In this document: positions 27,840-39,345 of the stretch, one piece after another
Position numbering within the stretch: the stretch's first letter is position 1
Layout: each line of letters begins with the position of its first letter
DNA from: Cacajao melanocephalus
Taxonomy: Eukaryota; Chordata; Mammalia; Primates; Pitheciidae
Direction of reading: 5' to 3'
Length of the DNA stretch: 64,000 nucleotides
Assembly: GCA_963573385.1 (NCBI GenBank)
Contig: CAUYLG010026753.1
Location: forward strand, 24,047-88,046
Notes under the pieces: generated by a model
Told to the model about the DNA's origin: nothing
Seen by the model: only the letters and a program-made list of their open reading frames with translations
The model's database searches: none
Translations under genes and position numbers: made by a program

Positions 27840-28045
27840 AATAAGCACTTGTTATGTGCCAGGAAATATACTATGGACCATCTTATTTTTGTCCTCATGG
27901 AAACTCTATGAGGAAGGCAGGTCCTATAATTATCATTTTATAGATAAGGAAATGTCAGAAAGATCAAACGTGCTCAAGGTCATGCAGTGAAGACGTGGCT
28001 CCAACTCCAGAGCCCAGCTTGTAACTGTTACGCTATAGTCCCTCA
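27840..28045 (-). repeat. MIR SINE
   Basis: agcacttgttatgtgccagg, cattttatagataaggaaat, caaggtcatgcagtgaagac, ctccagagcccagcttgtaa in minus-strand MIR order. Confidence 0.8.
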
Positions 28046-28834
28046 AATACTGAATGAAAAGCAAAGAGAATATTAAAAATAGGAAGTAAAATTCAGTTCT
28101 ATCTATATTCAGTTCAGAAAAAAAGGCTGTAAGAATCTAAGTTTAAAAGTGTTCATAGAGAAGACAAAAATAAAAAGTTTAAAGAGTAGTAGCCATAAGA
28201 AGTAACACAGCCTCACATTACTATATATGAATAGAAAGTGATAGAAGATAATAAGCTTGGAATATAACCCCATGAAATACACCCAAGATAAAATTAAATA
28301 ACTCGTTTCTACTACTTCAGTAACTTCGAGCATTCATTAGGAAAATAACATACTTAGAATCATTATATTTTACAGCAGAGAGGTTTTCTGCTCTCATCCA
28401 AATTAATCAAACCATAATCAAGTTAAAGCAAAAGTCTAAAATAAGTTATTTGTCCTTATCTTCTACATTATAGAGGCTCATATTTAGAGAGAGAGATGAG
28501 TTTGGAATAGATGATCTCATGAGCGGGCTCCTCAGCCTAATATTCTTATAGAGATGAAATCTGGTTTAAAACAAGGATTAATAGCAGGCTCGGCAAACAA
28601 AAGGAACCTAAAATAGAAACAAAAAAGCAAAGGCAGGCAACAGTTCTGCAGGGGAGGCCGTTACCAAAGTGCATGCTGATGGAAACTATAGTTTACACAC
28701 CGGAAATTGTCTCCTCCTGCGAAACGAATCCCAAGAGAGTGAGGTTAGGACACTTGCGTAGCCAACTATTGGATTTCACAGTCATGATGTTGCCCACTTG
28801 TTAAGCAAGACGAAGTTCTTTCGTATGTAACTAC

Positions 28835-28980
28835 TCCTTCAAACTTGCTATGTAGGTAGAGTAAATGGTAGCACCCCAGTCTACAGATAAAGACAGAGGC
28901 TCAGAGAGGTCAGACTTCCTGTCTCAGGGATGATAAACAGAAAAGCCAGCCCCAAATCTGGATTTCCAACAGGGGAATCT
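28835..28980 (-). repeat. MIR SINE fragment
   Basis: ctacagataaagacagaggc then tcagagaggtcagacttcct and an 'aaatctggatttccaac' end. Minus strand. Confidence 0.7.
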
Positions 28981-29589
28981 CCTGTCCTTGTTCACTGTGG
29001 TGGCTTAGACAACAGTGGCTTGCAAGGCTTAGACCTTTGGCAACAATGCGCCCCACCCCCACCCCAGGGCTTCCCTGCAGTCCCCATAAGGTTGACTAGC
29101 CATGATGCACGTGAAGCAAGGTCTGTGATGCTTTCCCTATCTATTCTCTACATGGCAAAAAATTGTAGAAATGCTGCATTTCTTTCTAATGCTTCTTTAT
29201 TTCTCTTATAATAGAGAAAAGGTTTTCTAAGATTTCTTTTCCTGATTCCTACAACTCATTAAAGTCTTGGAGGTTGGCAGAGAAAGCAAGAAAAAGGGAA
29301 GCTCAAATCAGCTAAATAGTTTGCTCCCAGGCATACTCTAAGAGGATAAAAAATATGGCTAAGTTTCCAATTCTTGAAAAGCTTATAAATGCTGCAGTAA
29401 TTAACTATAACTTAAAATACATAATGCCATTATAATTAAATAAGGGGGAAAGGATAGGATAGAATAATAGTTAAAAAGAAATGACTTGCTAAAGCTTTAT
29501 TTGCCACACCATTTTGAAAAGAACGACGTGTCTAGGAGATACTTGAGGTAAACTAAACTATGCTTATTCATTAGTGTCGTACTTCTCTT

Positions 29590-29685
29590 TTTAAAAGTTG
29601 TAACTGAAAAATAATTGTCCATATTCATGGGGTACATAGTGATGTCTCAATACATGTAATATATAGTATGTACTTTTCTACTTAA
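29590..29685 (+). repeat. Short L1 3'-end-like fragment
   Basis: ataattgtccatattcatgg, ggtacatagtgatgtctcaa, tacatgtaatatatagt resembles the L1 3' UTR. Confidence 0.5.
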
Positions 29686-30394
29686 AACCTCTACTGTGAT
29701 TTCTTTTTAGGCATATTCTTTTAGGTCAAAACCTTCATTGTCCTTTAAACGGAATCTTATCTCGTAACTCTTCACTTTTCTACAGAAGGAAAGAATTTTT
29801 AAATTTATCATAATGTCTACCCATCCATATCAGCATCACTACCATTGTTCGGTTCAGAGGCGTCGTCTCAAAATTGTGGCACCATATAAAGTCATGAGTC
29901 AGAGTCATGGTGATTTGTGATTACGTGCTTATTCTTGGCTTGTTATTATTTCTGTCTTACAAACCATGCAACCTAAGCTGCTGCACGTGTGTCAGAACGC
30001 ATTGTGTATGACATTTTACAAGCAGATGGTACAACATCACTCTTCCCAACAACCCGATCGCTGAATGACTATCATATTCTCCTCCCCTATTACAGCCTTC
30101 CTATCTCAAAGCCTTCCACCCAGCATCCATGGACTCCTATACCATGGGCTAAATTTACTTTTTCTAGTTATTTTTACCAAATTTCATGCCATAGAATTCC
30201 TATCCTTTTCTAGTCTACCTTAGAAAGACTCTATTTAGAATTTTATGTTAAATTTTCATTGTCGGTTTACAGCAAGAGGTAGAAAAACTAGATATGGAGG
30301 CAGTGAGATATAAATATAGAGAGAGACTGATCTAAAAACAAATCCTGACTGTTTTGCTTTCTAGCTGCCCTTAGACAAGGGGCAAGGGTAGGAG

Positions 30395-30630
30395 AAATAA
30401 TAATTATTGGGTGCCTATTTTGTACCATGGGCCTTACATACATTACGTTATTTAATACAATAATCCTATAAGATAACTTTTTACATCCCTACTCTATTAG
30501 GGTTTCTTTTCATTTATTTTTTAAAGATTAACAAGAGAAATATTGAATATCTAAAGCTCAAATAATTTAGGTAACTTGCCTAGAGTCACAGAGCTAGAAT
30601 TTAAACTCAGGTTTAACCCCAAAGTTAAAT
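30395..30630 (-). repeat. MIR SINE with internal insertion
   Basis: attattgggtgcctattttg, cattacgttatttaatacaa, gtaacttgcctagagtcaca, gctagaatttaaactcaggt. About 60 bases of AT-rich filler break the middle. Confidence 0.7.
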
Positions 30631-30719
30631 GTTAGCTATCCTCCCCCAGGAAAAGGACAGAGAATGACAATCTGTATTATCAAAGGGATCAAAAATAGAT
30701 TTTATAGGCAGAAGTTTAA

Positions 30720-31191
<472 letters not shown>

Positions 31192-31446
31192 ATTTATAAG
31201 ACAATTTTCCAGGTGCCAGGAATTTTAAAGAATAAATGAAAATCTCATGTTCCAATGAGAATAGGCCAGAATATAGAAGGTACTCAATATATACTGGCTT
31301 GGCTAAATGTTAGATAATAAGATGTAGTAATGACCTACAAGGAAGATGATCCTATCTCTGGACTTCTTCAAAGAGAACAAGGAAAATCTCTTTTAAGAGA
31401 AGCTAGGAGACATAGAAAACCTTCAAAACTAAAGAGCTTAGACTAA

Positions 31447-31805
31447 TAATATGGTTTGGCTCTGTGTCCCCACCAAAATCACAGCTTGAATTGGAATTCC
31501 CATGTGTCGGGGGAAGACCCTGATGGGAGGTGATTGGATCATGGGGGCAATTTCCCCAGTGATATTCTCATCATAATGAGTGAATTCTCATTAGATCCAA
31601 TGGTTTAAAAGTGTGGTACTTCCCCTGTACCTTCTCCTGATGCCATGTAAGACATGCCTTGCTTCCCCTTTGCCTTCCACCATGATTGTAAGTTTTCTGA
31701 GGCCTCCCCAGCAATGCAGAACTGTGAGTCAATTAAATCTCTTTTCTTTGTAAACTACCCAGTCTCAGGTAGTTCTTTATAGCAGTATGAAAACAAACTA
31801 ATACA
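31447..31805 (+). mobile_element. 5' LTR of MST/THE1-like MaLR provirus
   Basis: 359-base LTR starting taatatggtttggctctgtg, carrying ggaggtgattggatcatggg, ccatgtaagacatgccttgc, gaggcctccccagcaatgca and tcaattaaatctctttt, ending aaactaataca. This is the ERVL-MaLR MST/THE1 pattern. It reads in the same direction as C2orf73. Confidence 0.9.
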
Positions 31806-33437
31806 GAAAATTGACACCAAGAGAAGTGGGGCATTGCTACAAAGATCCCTGAAAATGTGGAAGTGACTCTGGAAATGGGTAAAGGGTGCAGATTGGAAGA
31901 GTTTGGAGGACTCCGAAGAACACAGGAAAATGTGGGAAAGTTTGGAACTTCCTAGAGACTTGTAGAATGGTTTTAATCAAAATGCTAATAGTAAAATGAA
32001 CAATGATGTCCAGGCTGAGGTGGTCTCAGATGGAGATGAGGGAAGAACTTATTGGGAACTGGAACAAAGGGAGTCATTCTTCCTGTGCTTTAGCAAAGAG
32101 ACTGGCTGCTTTTTGCCTCTGTCCTAGAGATCTGTGGAACTTTGAACTTGAGAGAGATTATTTATGATACCTGGAAAGAAATTTCTCATTAGCAAAGCAT
32201 TCAAGAGATGACCTGGCTTTTTCTGAAGTGTACAGTCATGTGAGTTCACAAAGAGATGGTCTGAAATTGCAACTTATGTTTAAAAGGGAAGCAGGGTGTA
32301 TAAGTTTGGAAAATTTGCAGCCTGACCATGTGGTAGAAAACAAAATCCCATTTTCTGAGGAGGAATTCAAGCCCAAGCCAGCTACAGAAATTTGCATAAA
32401 TAATGAGGAGCCAAATGTTAAGATAATGGGGAAAATGTCTCCAGGGCATTTCAGAGATCTTAATGGCAGCTCCTCCCACAATAGGCCCAGAGGCCTAAAA
32501 GGGAAAAATGGTTTCACAGGCCAGGCCCAGGGCCCAGCTGCTCTGTGCAGCCTTAGGACATGGCACCCTGCATCCCAGCAGCTCCAGCTACAGCTGTGAC
32601 TAAAAGGGGCCAAAGTACAGCTCAGGTTACTGCTTTGGAGGGTGCAAGCCCCAAGCCTTGGCACCTTCTATGTGGTGTCAGACCCATGGGTACACAGAAG
32701 ACAAGAGTTGAGCTTTGAGAGCCTCTGCCTAGATTTCAGAGTATGTATGGAAATACCTGAACGTCCAAGCAAAAGTCTGCTGCAGAGGAGGAAACCTCAT
32801 GGAGAACCTCTCCTAGGGCAATGCAGAGGGGAAATGTGGGGTTGGAACTCCCACATAAAGTCCTCCACTGGGGCACTGCCTAGTGGAGCTGTGAAAAAAG
32901 GGCCACCATCCTCCAAAACCCAGAATGGTAGATCCACTGACAGCTTGTACTGTGCAGTTAGAAAAGCCACAGGCACCTGGAAAAGCCAGCCCATAGAAGC
33001 AGCTGCGGGGGTTGGACCCTGCAGAGCCACAGGGGCAGAGCTGCCCAAGGCCTTGGGAGCCCAGCTCTTACATCAGCTTGTCCTGGATGTGAGACATGGT
33101 ATCAAAGGAGATTATTTTGGACATTTAAGATTTAATGAGTGCCCTGTTAGGCTTCAGACGTGCATGGGACCTGCAGCCCCTTTGTTCTGGCCAATTTCTC
33201 CCTTTTACAATGGGAACATTTACCCAATGCCTGTGCCCCCAAAGAATCTAGGAAGTACTTAACTGGCTTTTGATTTTACAGGCTCATAGGCAGAACGGCC
33301 TTGTCTCAGATGAGACTTTGGACTTGGACTTTTGAGTTAATGCTGGAATAAGTTAAGACTTTGAGAAACTCTTAAGAAGGCATGATTGGTTTTGAAATGT
33401 GAGAAGGACATGAGATTTGGGAGGGGCCAGGGTGGAA
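31806..33437 (+). mobile_element. MaLR internal region (MST-int-like)
   Basis: 1,632 bases between two like LTRs. It begins with the typical primer-site-adjacent context (gaaaattgacaccaagagaa) and continues aaaatgtggaagtgactctg. MaLR internal regions are short and lack functional gag-pol-env; none is recognisable here. Two plus-strand open frames remain: 32,228-32,599 (123 codons) and 32,642-33,262 (206 codons). Neither shows a retroviral motif that I recognise. Confidence 0.85.
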
Positions 33438-33790
33438 TGATATGGTTTGGCTGTGTGTCCCCACCCAAATCTCACCTCAAATTGTAATCTCCACGTGTCA
33501 GGGAAGGGACATGGTGGGAGACAATTGAATCTTGGGGTGGTGTCCTTCATGATGTTCTCATGACAGTGAGTTCTCACGAGATCTGATGGTTTAAAAGTGT
33601 GGCACGTCCCCCCTTGCTCTCTCTCTCGACACCATGTAAGATGCGTCTTGCTTCCCCTTCACCTTCTGCAATTATTGTAACTTTTTTGAGGCCTCCCCAG
33701 CCATGTGGAACTGTGAGTCAATTAAATCTCTTCTTTATAAATTATCCAGTCACAAGTAGTTATTTTTAGCGCTATGAAAATGGACTAACA
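33438..33790 (+). mobile_element. 3' LTR of MST/THE1-like MaLR provirus
   Basis: 353-base LTR starting tgatatggtttggctgtgtg and ending atggactaaca. It pairs with 31,447-31,805, but the two have diverged clearly, as expected of an old insertion. No clean 5-base target duplication is visible. Confidence 0.9.
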
Positions 33791-33794
33791 TAAC

Positions 33795-34635
33795 CAGTAA
33801 TTCCTAACCTTTTGAGAATATCACCCCAGCCATGTTTCATTTTGCAATGTTCCTTCTTAAAGAAGCTACATATCCACGGCTAGTCATTCAACCAATCTTT
33901 ACCCCATGACGACTCTATTTAACATACCACTGCATTATGGAAATGGCCCTTCACTATTTTCTCCACCTAAGATAGGCTTTTTCATTCATCCTTTGGTCAT
34001 GCAACATCTATAGAGGCAACTATATTTGGGATTATTTAAAAATGAACCTAAATCATGAAATCATAGAGGTGGCCAGGTTAATTAAATACAAGCCCTCCAA
34101 ATTCATAAAATACAAATTTCTTCCTTCAATCAGGTAAATTTGCAAACTAGTGACTTCTGATGATAATTTTGTAGTAACCCAGGCCGTTTTAATTCTTTCA
34201 AGACATCTCATGGGATTAAGATTTTAATTTATACATCTATATGAATATAAACATATCCATGCATAAACCTAGGATCATTTATATCAGAAGTGATCTACAT
34301 GATTTCTACTAGAGATTTTTACCCTTTAGGAAATGTGACAATTTATATTTATTTGTTTAGTAATATGTCTCTCTTAAAAGCATGCTATAAATCAATTAGC
34401 TTTGAACCTAGACCAGAGGAAAACGCAGGGCCCCTTTCATTTCTGTGATTTATTTGAATCTAACCATATTCAAAGATAGGCAAACCTAACACTAACATTT
34501 TTCATTCCCATTATCCTCAAATTCACGTCTATTCTGGTTTGATAAAATGTTTATAGTATAATGTAATGAAGCAAAGACAACATAATGCATGCACTTAATG
34601 AATCTTCTACTCTACTAGGGTATAAAAATAGGAAG
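33795..34635. other. Intergenic, nothing assigned
   Basis: AT-rich, no gene or repeat recognised. Confidence 0.4.
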
Positions 34636-34639
34636 ACTA

Positions 34640-34760
34640 ACAGCTAACCCTCAATGAGTGCCATGTGCCGGGGTAAGTTCTCTGGATGTATTTTCTCATT
34701 TAATCCTTACAACACATGTATATGAAGCAAATCAATTATCTTTTAACAACAGAACTAGGA
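34640..34760 (-). repeat. MIR SINE fragment
   Basis: ctcaatgagtgccatgtgcc, ttttctcatttaatccttac: minus-strand MIR core. Confidence 0.6.
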
Positions 34761-34764
34761 CTAG

Positions 34765-35865
34765 CTTTTGTTTATGCCATATTTTCGAAATCCTCACCTG
34801 TATCACACGCACATCACTGCAAAAATAACTGAGAGAAAGCTGGATCTCCTTGAGCCTCAGCTTTCCTATCAGGTTATACAACTGTGCCATTCTTTATTTC
34901 TGGAATTTTCCTGTGGTTCCAAAAAATGTTGAAAGTTTTCTACATCTATAACATTTTGGATGTGCAATTTCCATCTTATTGTGTTCCCTCACATATGGTG
35001 TTCTTGCTCAAAGGGCATCAGTATTTTTAACTTGCACAATATTAGTAACTGCTTTGAATTATTCTTCATTGACAAGCATCCAAATATCTTTCACAAATTA
35101 GAAAATTACATGTATTATTTAGGCTAGTGTGTTCATTGATTTTTCAGACAAATTTTCCAGTAGAATCACTGTATTTTACATTTGGAAGAGATCATAAAGA
35201 CAATCTAATATAAAGTTATCTCTTTTTACAAGCAAAAATCTACAATGCAGAGAGGTTTAAGTATCTCTCCTAGGTCAATGTTTAGTTAGTAGTAAAAACC
35301 ACTCATCACAGCCCAGTTGTGATTATATTTTTATGCATCACTCTACAGAATAACTGGCACATTATTATAATAATTGGCACATTATACTATATTACCATCA
35401 GTATTACAATGTAACACTTGTGTCTATCAATTATATAATGCTTTTGTATGTCATTGTGGTTTTGTTCACAGAATTTTTTACTGTATGTCTTATTTCCCTA
35501 ACTAGATTGTGACTTCCTTGTGGTAGGCCCAATTTCTTTTTTAAATGTTTCTCGTAGCTTTTGGTAAGTCTTAGACATATGCAAACTGCTTAACAGAGAC
35601 TGACATAATTAAAACTAATACCATATTGCTCAAAATACAGGCAAATGACTCTAATCCTCTATGGATGCAGGCGAATTTGTTAGTCTGAAAGGAGAAAGTT
35701 GAGAAAATGCCCTCATTTCTTATCAAGTCCTGAGATTGTTTTTGAGGGTAAGTGGTTTTAGGCCTTGAAGAGATTGGTGAAAGAAATAGAAATTAAAGGG
35801 AATGATGAGGGAGTTGACTAACCCTCAAGGACACGTGGCAGCATATGCAGATCGAATTGATCGAT
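34765..35865. other. Intergenic with faint repeat traces
   Basis: A MIR-like trace at about 35,205-35,310 (tgcagagaggtttaagtatc) and an L2-like trace at about 35,450-35,590 (agattgtgacttccttgtgg). Otherwise nothing. Confidence 0.4.
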
Positions 35866-35869
35866 ACAA

Positions 35870-36095
35870 ACAATAATGACAAAGCACCTACTAGGCATCC
35901 GGCACTGCTGTCAGTACTCTGCCTATATTAAATCAGCAACACCTCACAACAACCCTAGGTATTTTTCCCATTTTGTGGATTAAAAAAATTGAGGCTCAGA
36001 GAGGTTAGGTCATTTGCCCAAGTGAACTAGCTAGTAAGTGGTAGAGCCAGGTTTCAAACACTGACTGCTCAGGGCCTACGCTCCCATTCACAGTG
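35870..36095 (-). repeat. MIR SINE (long copy)
   Basis: One of the best-preserved MIRs here: gacaaagcacctactaggca, ctcacaacaaccctaggtat, ttgaggctcagagaggttag, ctagctagtaagtggtagag. Confidence 0.85.
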
Positions 36096-36296
36096 TGATG
36101 GTTAGGATAGGACCAGATAAGCAGGTGGTGGTTAATACTATGCCTAACAAAAGCCTGGTCCCCTAGTGGAAGCTCAATTGATATTAGTTCCCCCTGCTTT
36201 CTGGTTTTCAACCCACTGGCCCCATATTTATTAACTCATCCACTCCTTACTCACCAAACACACACACACAGTGACACATTCACACACACTTCAGTC

Positions 36297-36594
36297 TTTT
36301 TTTTTTTTTTTGAGACGGAGTCTCTCTCTTTCGCCCAGGCTAGAGTGCAGTGGTATGATCTCAGCTCCCTGCAACCTCTGCCTTCCAGGTTCAAGCAATT
36401 CTCCTGCCTCAGCTTCCTGAGTAGGTGGGATTACAGGCACCCACCACCACACCCAGCTAATTTTTTGTGTTTTTTAGTAGAGACAGGGTTTCACTATGTT
36501 GGCCAGGCTGGTCTTGAACTCCTGACCTCGTGATCCGCCCACCTCGGCCTCCCAACGTGCTGGGTTTACAGGCATGAGCCACCGCACCCAGCCA
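36297..36594 (-). mobile_element. Alu (AluY/Sc-like)
   Basis: Minus-strand, close to consensus, with the young-form segment ctgacctcgtgatccgccca. Duplication CACTtCAGTCTTTT / CACTgCAGTCTTTT on both sides. It sits about 1.1 kb upstream of the C2orf73 start. Confidence 0.96.
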
Positions 36595-36599
36595 CACTG

Positions 36600-37279
36600 C
36601 AGTCTTTTAACAACTAAAGTCCACACTCAGGTATCTAGGTCAGTAGGTGTCAAATCTATACCTATATTCTTCGTGACGGGATTTTAGATCACACACCTAA
36701 AATGAGCCCTAGGACCAACCTCCGCTCTCCCATCACTCTCCAAGGTGACTGTAAATACACACACGGACACTGACTCTGGATTCCAAACATATGCACATGC
36801 ATAGCCTGATATAAGGCAGAAGTCAACTCTGGACTTTTCTTTTTCCATTATCCAGGGAAATGCATGAGTTACCATGACAGATGCCAAAGAGATGCTTGGC
36901 TTTGGTAGTGGAAATTGGGAGGCAATGGTGAAATGAAGTAAGAAATTCCAGGGCCAGAAGGTGCATGCAAGTCAGCAACGACTTCTCCCAGGAGCTTGCT
37001 CTTTTGGGGTAAGTGCTACACGTACAAACCCCAACCCGCTGCTTAAACCACACTATTCTGAACCCCGCTCAGGCGGCAACAGATGCACACACCGCGGGGA
37101 GTCTCATTCGCAGGAGATGAGTGTTCTCTTGCTCTATTTTAATCCTAGCGGCCCAGCCAGGGAAGGTTTTGTCAGAAATGGTGGAAAACAGTGACAACCA
37201 AGCTTTCTGGAGTAGAGGCTAGGCAGCTCAGGAGCAGCGAATCACGACTAGCACAGTATTTAATAATTCAAGGGAAAAC
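36600..37279. other. Upstream flank of the C2orf73 promoter
   Basis: Unique, repeat-free sequence that grows richer in GC towards the CpG island. No exon or motif that I can support; the open frames here are chance. Confidence 0.45.
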
Positions 37280-37608
37280 AAGTTTCCTTCCAGCCAGCCG
37301 GCATTTTTGCAGCCAGCTCGGGCAGCCGTGGAAGCGCCTGGGCGACGACCCGCGTGGGTCGGGAGGGCGGGCGAGGCGGAGACGCGAGCAGCACTGCCCG
37401 GCGGCTCCGGAAACGGCCTTTCACCGGTCCTCAAGGACCGAATCCGTCCTGATAAACACCCCTCCTGGCCCTACACGGGAAGGGCAAGTTCAAACGCAAG
37501 GCCCCGAACCCGCACGCCTAGAGACCCGGCCAGGCACCCAGGCACCCCCGCCCTCCTCGCCGCGCAGTCGCGCGCAGTGAGCGACAGTCCTGCGCCAACC
37601 CGGCTTAC

Positions 37609-37620
37609 TGCGCCTGCGCA
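37609..37620. promoter_or_regulatory. NRF1-type site TGCGCCTGCGCA
   Basis: TGCGCCTGCGCA matches the NRF1 consensus YGCGCAYGCGCR at all but one position. NRF1 sites are common in CpG-island promoters near the start site. It lies 142 bases upstream of the ATG and 43 bases upstream of the X-box. Binding is inferred. Confidence 0.6.
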
Positions 37621-37662
37621 CTCCAGGGGCTCCCTCAAGCTCCTTTCCCCGGCCGCCTTCCC

Positions 37663-37675
37663 GTCGCTTAGCAAC
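37663..37675 (+). promoter_or_regulatory. RFX X-box-like element
   Basis: GTCGCTTAGCAAC fits the RFX X-box consensus GTNRCC N(0-3) RGYAAC, with a perfect right half (AGCAAC), a one-base spacer and one mismatch in the left half (T for C at its last base). X-boxes within about 150 bases of the start site mark many ciliary genes driven by RFX2/RFX3. This one is 87 bases upstream of the C2orf73 ATG. Confidence 0.65.
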
Positions 37676-37761
37676 GCTGGAGTCACAGTCGGCGCGCTTT
37701 GCGCGGGCTGCGTCCCTGTTATTCCCTGGAGGCTCCTCGCTGCCTGGTGCCGTAGAGGCCC

Positions 37762-37787
37762 ATGGAGGGAAAGGAGGATAAGCATCA
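37762..37787 (+). CDS. C2orf73: C2orf73 coding exon 1
   Basis: ATG at 37,762 lies in a fair Kozak context (gaggccc before ATGG). It starts MEGKEDKH and ends after two bases of codon 9 at a strong donor, CATCA|gtaagt. The upstream frame is not needed: this ATG gives the family's usual start and length. The 5' UTR lies just upstream in the CpG island. Confidence 0.9.
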
Positions 37788-38079
37788 GTAAGTGCTGGGG
37801 TTTGGTGTCTTATTTCCCCTCCCAAAAACCATTTTCCTCCTTCAGAGGGAGGTCGGGGTCCTTAGCACGAACAGTCCAGGCCAAACTCAGACAGTCCCCT
37901 TGCTGCCTCTGATTGCCAGTTGGCTGAGCACGTACAACAGGAATTTTTAAAAGGCACCGTTTACTGAGCACATACTGTGTCGGGGACTTGACTTGCATTA
38001 CCAGGTCTAAAATTCTTGAAGTCATCCACTCCTCACACTTATTAGCAGATGCTAGGCTTTACCTTTAAAATTATCCAGA

Positions 38080-38384
38080 ATCTACCATTGTTCATCACTT
38101 TCAGTACTGTCCCCACCCTGTCCCAAGTACCAGTTTCTCTTGCCTGGATGCTGCAACCGCCCTCCAGCTGGTGGCTTTGCTTTTTCCTTACCCCTCTGCA
38201 GCCTCCTCACAGCAATCAGAGGGGTCCTCTTACAGTCCAGGTTAGATCGCGGTCTCCATCCGACATCATAGGGTAAAAGCTAAGGCTCCTCCAATGGCCC
38301 CTTCCGTTTCTTGGCCTTATCTACAGCTTGCCTCCCTCTAACAGGACTCTGCTACAGCAAACAGGCCTTTCTACTATCATCTGC
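38080..38384 (+). repeat. L2 LINE fragment (C2orf73 intron 1)
   Basis: cttgcctggatgctgcaacc, gctggtggctttgctttttc, ctcctccaatggccccttcc. Part of the same L2 as 38,855-39,200, split by two MER5A copies. Confidence 0.65.
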
Positions 38385-38389
38385 AGTGA

Positions 38390-38560
38390 TTTAGACCAGC
38401 ATCAGCAGCACCTGGGAACTTGTTAGGAATGCAAATGTTGAGGACTCCCCACCCCGCAGACACACTGAATCAGAAACTCTATGGCTGGGGCTCAATAGTC
38501 TGGCTTTAACCAAGGCATCCAGTAGATTCTGATGTACCTTAAAATTTGAGACTATTAATC
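38390..38560 (-). mobile_element. MER5A-like element, minus
   Basis: gaccagcatcagcagcacct, acttgttaggaatgcaaatg, cactgaatcagaaactctat: MER5A read in reverse. Confidence 0.8.
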
Positions 38561-38640
38561 AAGGCAGTACATACAGCTAGTTAGGAATGATGTGGAGCCA
38601 GGGATACCTTCTTCCAAAGCCTGTATTTTTGTCCCTAGAA

Positions 38641-38828
38641 CAGTGGTTCTCACGCATTAACGTGCGTAAGAACCAGCTAAACAGCTGGTTAAAACACGTT
38701 CCTGGGAACCAGCCCCAGAGATTCTGATTTAGCTGGTTGAAATGGGGCCCATAAATTTGTATTTCTAACAAGGTCACAGTTGATGCCAATGCTGCTACTC
38801 CAGTGCCCATGCTTTCAGAAGCACTGCG
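38641..38828 (+). mobile_element. MER5A-like element, plus
   Basis: Starts CAGTGGTTCTCACGC and ends ttcagaagcactgc, so both terminal inverted repeats are present. Contains gagattctgatttagctggt and tgtatttctaacaaggtcac. It is the inverted partner of 38,390-38,560. Confidence 0.85.
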
Positions 38829-38854
38829 CTAAGGATGGTTCTGCTGCAAAGCTT

Positions 38855-39200
38855 TGGCAGTTACAGTTCACTCTACTGGAATGCTTTTCCCACAAATATC
38901 CACTTAGCTCTCTCCTCCCCTCTTTCTGTTTTCAATTGCCACCTTCACAGTGCAGCCTCCACCCTACTTAAAAATGCAAACCTACCTCCCACATACGTGC
39001 ACTCCCTTTTCCCGTTCCCTACTTTATTATTGTCCTTGGCACTTAACAGACGATGTAATTTACTTTTTCATCTACCTTTCCCCGTTAGAATGTAAGCTCT
39101 GTGAGGGCAGGATTTTTTGTTTTGTCACTGCTTTATCATCTGTGCCAGCAACAGCACCTGGCATGCAACTCAATAAATATCTGTTGAAACAATCAATTAT
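38855..39200 (+). repeat. L2 LINE 3' end
   Basis: ctactggaatgcttttccca, gaatgtaagctctgtgaggg, cagcacctggcatgcaactc, aataaatatctgttgaaa. Good L2 tail. Confidence 0.85.
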
Positions 39201-39204
39201 TCAG

Positions 39205-39345
39205 TGTTATTCTCATATCACTCACAATAGGTATTATTGTTCCTATCATGCAAATGAGGAGACCAAGGCTCACATATTAAATGACAGAAAAGGGATTCCA
39301 ATCCCGGTCTGACTCACTTCAGAGCCCATCAGTGATTTTATCTGT
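39205..39345 (-). repeat. MIR SINE fragment
   Basis: aataggtattattgttccta, catgcaaatgaggagaccaa, attccaatcccggtctgact. Confidence 0.7.

Larger units (their letters stand above)
37280..37790 (+). promoter_or_regulatory. C2orf73: CpG-island promoter of C2orf73
   Basis: This is the only strongly GC-rich, CpG-dense block in the window. It runs from about 37,280 into the first coding exon. It has no TATA box close to the ATG, which fits a dispersed CpG-island promoter. It carries an NRF1-type palindrome (37,609-37,620) and an RFX X-box (37,663-37,675). The transcription start is inferred between about 37,680 and 37,750 and cannot be fixed from sequence. Long open frames on both strands here (for example 37,307-37,912 + and 37,490-37,825 -) are what GC-rich DNA gives by chance. 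Confidence 0.85.

Noticed and set aside
32236..32664. 142-codon minus-strand open frame
   Set aside because: Antisense to the MaLR internal region; no motif or splice partner.
37307..37912. 201-codon open frame across the CpG island, with others on the minus strand (37,471-37,825)
   Set aside because: GC-rich DNA lacks stops in all frames. The frame overlaps the real exon 1 out of phase, runs into intron 1 and shows no protein likeness.
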